Below are positions 18,445-22,326 of a stretch of DNA of 22,326 nt, piece by piece. Source of the DNA: Chara braunii. Lineage: Eukaryota > Streptophyta > Charophyceae > Charales > Characeae. The notes below the pieces were generated by a model, which saw only the letters and a list, made by a program, of their open reading frames with translations, had not been told where the DNA came from and did not search any database. How positions within the stretch are numbered: the first letter of the stretch is position 1; each line of letters opens with the position of its first letter. The DNA is taken from NCBI GenBank assembly GCA_003427395.1, contig BFEA01000935.1, positions 17,133 through 39,458 on the forward strand, read 5' to 3'. A program made the translations under genes and the position numbers.

Positions 18445-19059
18445 ATGATTAGGTATGACCGAGGAAACCCGGTGGGGATCCTGGAACGAGGTTGGAAGTT
18501 GGGAGGAAGGTACGAAGAAACTCTCCCTAAGATTAGAACTGGAGGAACGTTGGTCGTGAAGTCCTTTGAAATATACGATCAAGAAACAGTTATTCGTTTT
18601 TCGGTGGTCTCAGATGGCGGCCTCCGAATGCGGCGAGCTGAAATTTTTCTATCCAACAGTGATAGGCAGCTCTTCACAACCAAGCTAGCGGAAGGGAATG
18701 ACCCCTTAGGTCTTACAAAGAGAGCCTTAGGCCGGCTTAAAAAGTTGGGAGGAGCTTCCTCGGACTTCGAGTGGTGGGCGCAAGTAGGGGAATTCGTTAA
18801 GCCCCTATTTCGAGGACAAGCGGGTGAGGTAGATAGGGATTTGATAAGGCGCTATTCCCAGAAGGGAATTGGGAACGTCTCCGATCTGGAAGTCGCTCGT
18901 TTAGCACTAGCCGCCTACGCCGAAAAGTTGGTAAGAGACTCGTGGTGGACTGTGACGAGCGAAGAATCAGCAGAAAGTGACCAAGAAGGGACGTCCAGTG
19001 AAGACTCGAAAGAAAGTAACAGCGGTCAGGAGGGTACGGACACCAGCGAGGGTGAGTAG
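18445..19059 (+). CDS. Array ORF family member H, intact 204-residue protein of unknown function
   Basis: The best preserved member: ATG to TAG, 204 codons, no breaks. Residues about 41-70 (E-I-Y-D-Q-E-T-V-I-R-F-S-V-V-S, then R-R-A-E-I-F-L-S) match member F with about 13 of 29 identities by eye. Residues about 109-160 contain D-F-E-W-W-A-Q-V-G-E-F and S-D-L-E-V-A-R-L-A-L-A-A-Y, again in the order seen in member F. The last 35 residues are a Ser/Glu/Asp-rich acidic tail. No signal peptide or membrane segment is apparent. A beta-type core followed by helices and an acidic tail would suit a nucleoprotein or chaperone-like role, but that is only a guess. It begins 7 bases after member G and lies upstream of the gag remnant on the same strand. 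Confidence 0.6.
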   Translation: MIRYDRGNPVGILERGWKLGGRYEETLPKIRTGGTLVVKSFEIYDQETVIRFSVVSDGGLRMRRAEIFLSNSDRQLFTTKLAEGNDPLGLTKRALGRLKKLGGASSDFEWWAQVGEFVKPLFRGQAGEVDRDLIRRYSQKGIGNVSDLEVARLALAAYAEKLVRDSWWTVTSEESAESDQEGTSSEDSKESNSGQEGTDTSEGE

Positions 19060-19077
19060 AAGGGAACGATTGGGCAC

Positions 19078-19569
19078 ATGGAGAGTGAGGTTGAACCTAA
19101 GCTCTCACAATCGCCTGGGTTGACGGACGTTGCAAGGGTGAACGAGGGGGTAGAGCTAGGAATGAAGTTGAGTAAGGAAACTGGAGGGATGACAGAGCCA
19201 GTGGGCATGAGCAATAGGGATAAGCGGAGTGTGGATCGGCCTCTTGAAGAAATAGACGCCCTCATAAGGCAAAATGTAAACACCGAAATGCATTTGCACA
19301 GGGACTCGGAATCCGACGTGCCGACAAGAGGAAGAGTAGCGGAGGCCACAAGAGGCATCCCCATCGACACTTGGTGGGCCGATCAGGTGGATACGAAAGA
19401 AGGCGGCAGAGGAGACCCAGTGATGGCACGCGATAGAGCAAGTGGTTGGGGGCCTTGGAGAACCGAGGAAGGGGCGGGGGAGAGCGTTGCTCGAGGAGCG
19501 GATTACATAGCCGTTTGGAGGTGCGCACCGATGGGCCGGTCGGGAAGCCGACTTTGCCTGAGTCTCTGA
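19078..19569 (+). CDS. Unknown 163-residue charged ORF directly before gag
   Basis: ATG to TGA, starting 18 bases after the stop of member H. Rich in E, D, R and G with no hydrophobic segment; it contains M-H-L-H-R-D-S-E-S-D and T-W-W-A-D-Q-V-D. It may be a linker-like ORF or the N-terminal part of the gag polyprotein. A second frame over its end (about 19500-19574) runs in phase with the gag frame beyond two adjacent stops. No family recognised. Confidence 0.4.
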   Translation: MESEVEPKLSQSPGLTDVARVNEGVELGMKLSKETGGMTEPVGMSNRDKRSVDRPLEEIDALIRQNVNTEMHLHRDSESDVPTRGRVAEATRGIPIDTWWADQVDTKEGGRGDPVMARDRASGWGPWRTEEGAGESVARGADYIAVWRCAPMGRSGSRLCLSL

Positions 19570-20085
19570 TGAGATGATAAATAGAAACGTTGACCGGGCA
19601 AGTGGAGCATGGCGAGGTGCAGGTCCCGCGGGAATGGGAAGAAGAGGGAGAGAGAGGGCCTCGCGACAAGGGTCCTTGTGGGCGGTTATGAAGTCGGCCA
19701 CGCTTGGAAGAGATGGATCCAACTTGTTATAAACCCTACGACCCAGTTATAGACGGGTCAACTGAAGGTCCGTATTTCCGCTGCCACGATGATAGGCGTG
19801 TTCCCTACTACGACGTCAACTTGGGGGTGGAGGCCCTTTATTTCACAAGGAGAGATGTGACTGGGTTCGTAGAAAAGTGAGAAAGTTATGCCTTCCGAAA
19901 GAAGTTTTCCGAGAAAGAATGGATAGACCACTTTATCCAGCACTCGGACCCTAAACTGGACCAAGCCATTAGGGCAATTTACCCTCTCGATGGAAGGTGG
20001 AGAACCTTCAAAGCAAGCTTGTTGAGGACCTTTGCTTGTGACGACCTGATCCCGACGATTGAGGGATTTTGAGCACTTCAAAAAG

Positions 20086-20517
20086 ATATGATTATCCACC
20101 ATTAGTGCGTAATGTGGGATGGTTGGGTTTACTGAGTGATGACAAGTCTATTGTTGATCAATAATCCTTTGACTCAAGGTGACAGGATTCGAACCTATGA
20201 CCCAAAGTGGTCCGTTCCAACAAGAGTCCATTCGATGGTGACCTAATTTACTGGAGTCTTAGGTTACAAAAACATTTGAATTAAATCCATACCATAAGAA
20301 AGAGCAAATATCAATATAGATTCTGAGAAGAGCCATATGAGGCGAAAATCATTGTCAAACATGGCTATCTTCTCTTTTTTGGTCGGCGGCCAGTCAAATG
20401 CAAAGGCCCTTTAGGGCCCAAATTTCCCATGTTGTACTAGATTACTTACAAAGGTATGCATACACTCTAGGAATACCTCAGGATAAACACCCATTCAAAC
20501 AACTCCAATTACAAAAG
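20086..20517 (-). mobile_element. Insertion of about 430 bp within gag, SINE-like
   Basis: Gag homology stops at about 20085 and resumes at about 20517. The junctions carry similar words (ACTTCAAAAAG and AATTACAAAAG, 8 of 11 matching), as expected for an aged target-site duplication. The insert is AT-richer than the gag around it and has no coding frame. On the minus strand it contains a tRNA-like B box. The exact ends are uncertain. It might instead be a MITE or a piece of a larger element. Confidence 0.55.
20177..20250 (-). other. tRNA-derived segment with a Pol III B box
   Basis: The minus strand reads GGTTCGAATCC (20185-20195), a perfect B box, flanked by ATA and TGT, which complete a five-pair T stem with one G-T pair. 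About 50 nt upstream, TAGGTCACCATCG (20233-20245) is an imperfect A box. The acceptor stem does not close properly, so this is tRNA-derived rather than a working tRNA. Confidence 0.5.
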
Positions 20518-22138
20518 GTCTGCGACAGGTGAGGAGGGGGGAACAAGAGAGCCTGGTGGCTTTTACCAAAAGGTTCAAAAGGCTCTCTAAGTCCCTGGTG
20601 GATAGAGGAATGTTGTCAGAAATGGATAGGTGTGTAATGTTATGGTCCACCTACCGGAGGAGAAAACGAAAGAAGTCCTTGAGATTCTTTGAGAAGGCCC
20701 CAGAGACTCCGCATGTTTTGAGAAAGTGGCCAAAGTAGTCTTCACGGGAGGAGGAATGGACGTGAGAGAATATATGAAGGAAAGCCTGGATTTCGCCTTG
20801 AGACAGTCCCACGAGGAAATGATAGACCCTCTCAAGGGTTCCCTGGTCCGTGCTGCGGTGGGGGTCAAGGCAACTGGAGAAATGAGCCTGGAGGCGGGAA
20901 CCAAGGGGCTTGGAGAAACGACCGGGATAGTGGGGGTAACGGGGGATCGGATTGGGGAAATTCCCACTGGAAAGATGCAAGGGATGGTCGATGGGGAGAC
21001 CCTCCTCAAAATAAGCCTACAGGTCCAAGACCGAATGAACACCCAGCAAGGGTTCCTCCTCTGCCTGACACTGGGATTACGGCTAACTCGGCACCTTCCG
21101 CTGGGGCTCGTCCGCCCAACCCCACTCCCCGGAGTAGTTGCGTCTACTGCAACAAGGAAAATCATATCAAGCACGAGTGCCCTCACCTTACGGAGGCTCT
21201 AAGGTTGGGGGTTGTAAACTTGAATGAAAATAAGTGGGTGGCGGGAGGAAATGGCGAAGAAGAGCCCACCTCGCCATGGAAGAGGGGGCCGAAGAAATTC
21301 GAAATTAAGTGTACCTTGGACGAAATAGATATTGTGGCCCCTCTAAGGCGGACTCTGATGCAACCAATGCAATGTACGCTGCTGAAGTACTTAGCGGCTA
21401 GTAAGAACGCAAGGGAAGAACTTTTGAGTATCACCAAGGAGGTGAGAGTCCTGATGACCCAAGGACCAACCGTCTCGGGTGGTATGGTATCAAAAGAAGG
21501 CGTCCAATCTGGGACGACACTGTCCTCCAGTATCACCTTGGAGAGTCTGTCGGCGAGTTGCTTCTCCGAAGAGGAAGTAAAGAGGTTTTATGTGCTAGGC
21601 AGCGGCCAGCTCCAGGCTACAATTAACGGGAGAGACATGAGGGCCTTAGTGGATAACGAGTTCGAATCGACTGTTCGTCGGAATTCAATCTCCAAAGAGT
21701 TGCCTAGAGATAGATAGGGAAATCGCTATGTCCATGGTGGTAGCGGATAACAAGTTACAACCGGCAGAAATGGTCTGTCATAAGCCAATAATCGAAGTCG
21801 CGGGGGTAGAAACTAGCGTGCCGATCTTTTCAGTAAGGGAGTGCTCATCCGAGTTGATACTCGGTTGCACCTGGCTAAGCGCTGTGCACGCCACTACAGT
21901 CGATCTTCCCGACGAAAGTCGGATGCTTTCAATCCAGTCCCCAGATGAAATGCGAGTGTTTCTCAGAACTGTGGATGCTCAAGATGAGCGTAACCGCACC
22001 AGCGTCCCGAAAATTGGAGGTGGTCGGGCTAGGATGTGCCAAGTCCGCCTAGATGAGGACCCTTTTTCCGGAAAATTGTCTCCGAAGGACAAAGTGGAAG
22101 TCGAAGAAATCGGGGATCGGATTGTGATCAATGGGTAG

Positions 22139-22286
22139 GGTACGAGAAGGAGTGTGAGGATGAGAAGTTCGGGGATGTGTTAAGCTGTCTTTTTTGGAGG
22201 AATCCCTCTCGCCGGCGGAGTTAGAAAACACAAAACCGTAGCGGAGAAAGTAAAACCCGCCACGGTCAGCCGGGACAGGACAGCGG
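22139..22286 (+). other. Further gag-pol remnant
   Basis: Beyond the TAG, another frame (G-Y-E-K-E-C-E-D-E-K-F-G-D-V-L) is open for about 28 codons to a TAG at about 22220, suggesting the polyprotein continues with one more frameshift. Confidence 0.4.
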
Positions 22287-22326
22287 ATGGGTGGGTGGGT
22301 GCGTGGGTGAGTGGGTGAGTGGGTGG
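22287..22326. repeat. (GGTG)n / GAGTGGGT tract at the window end
   Basis: GGGTGGGTGGGTGCGTGGGTGA continues to the end as GTGGG units. G-rich on the + strand; it runs out of the window. Confidence 0.85.

Larger units (their letters stand above)
19581..22138 (+). pseudogene. Decayed gag-protease of a Ty3/gypsy-type LTR retrotransposon
   Basis: Gag is traceable from about 19581. A charged N-terminus holds TGA 19689-19691. The block from ATG 19713 (Y-K-P-Y-D-P-V-I-D-G, W-I-D-H-F-I) has TGA at 19878-19880 and 20070-20072. After a 430-bp insertion it resumes with R-R-G-E-Q-E-S-L-V-A-F-T-K-R-F, shifts frame near 20645, has TGA 20690-20692, and shifts again at a G run near 20862. A Gly/Asn-rich linker then leads to the zinc knuckle C-x2-C-x4-H-x4-C (21139-21180). 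The protease-like part has A-L-V-D-N-E-F at 21643-21663, where retropepsins have D-T/S-G. It shifts frame near 21705 and ends with L-I-L-G-C-T-W-L. The frame closes at TAG 22136-22138; reverse transcriptase and integrase would lie beyond the window. Clearly inactive. Confidence 0.85.

Noticed and set aside
19156-19722. 188-codon minus-strand frame opposite the ORFs before gag
   Set aside because: It is antisense to gag-linked sequence and shows no domain.
11344-20072. Stop codon reassignment or readthrough as an explanation of the internal stops
   Set aside because: All three stop codons interrupt frames and frameshifts are present as well, which fits ordinary decay.
20177-20250. Functional tRNA gene
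   Set aside because: The acceptor stem cannot pair over seven bases and the A box is imperfect.

Overview
The window looks like eukaryotic nuclear DNA from a repeat-rich plant-lineage genome, and I favour a charophyte alga close to Chara. Three things point that way. One exon encodes the linker region of an axonemal inner-arm dynein heavy chain, so the organism should make flagellated cells. The dynein exon is bounded by GT-AG splice sites. The right end carries a decayed Ty3/gypsy-type gag-protease whose CCHC knuckle and following residues match my recollection of Chara retroelements. The organism assignment is inference; no database was searched.

Layout, left half. Positions 1-600 are a 53-bp CT-rich minisatellite, followed by a (CT)n tract at 715-761. 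Positions 930-3030 have no recognisable gene, apart from a short Cys/His-rich ORF and GC-rich hairpins. Positions 3030-4880 hold two copies of a dispersed repeat on either side of the dynein exon (4133-4438), which is the only conserved cellular gene part I recognise. Positions 4880-7400 are A/C-rich intron or intergenic DNA with a degenerate repeat array (5690-6070) and one weak exon candidate (6465-6548). Positions 7400-9250 are purine-rich and include a 117-bp tandem repeat that stays open on both strands. Positions 9321-10497 are a tandem duplication whose (GA)n tract is 174 bp in one copy and 22 bp in the other; an N lies inside the longer tract.

Layout, right half. From about 11.1 to 19.1 kb, all on the + strand, lie head-to-tail ORFs and ORF remnants. 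At least five, and probably seven, appear to be diverged copies of one unknown protein family. The family has a beta-type core and a helical C-terminal half with a W-L-Y-T-x-C-V-x-x-G-V-P type motif. Neighbouring ORFs abut or overlap at start and stop codons. A 2.3-kb insertion of unrelated DNA (12.7-15.0 kb) interrupts the series. The series runs straight into a gag-protease pseudogene (about 19.58-22.14 kb and beyond) on the same strand, broken by frameshifts, nonsense codons and a 430-bp insertion that contains a tRNA-like (SINE-like) segment.

Reading of the whole: the right half may be the 5' internal part of a large gypsy-type element that carries a multiplied extra ORF upstream of gag. 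That would recall the single extra ORF upstream of gag in plant Ogre elements, but here it is repeated. This array is the strongest candidate in the window for an undescribed system. Most copies are decayed; the 204-codon copy at 18445-19059 is the best preserved.
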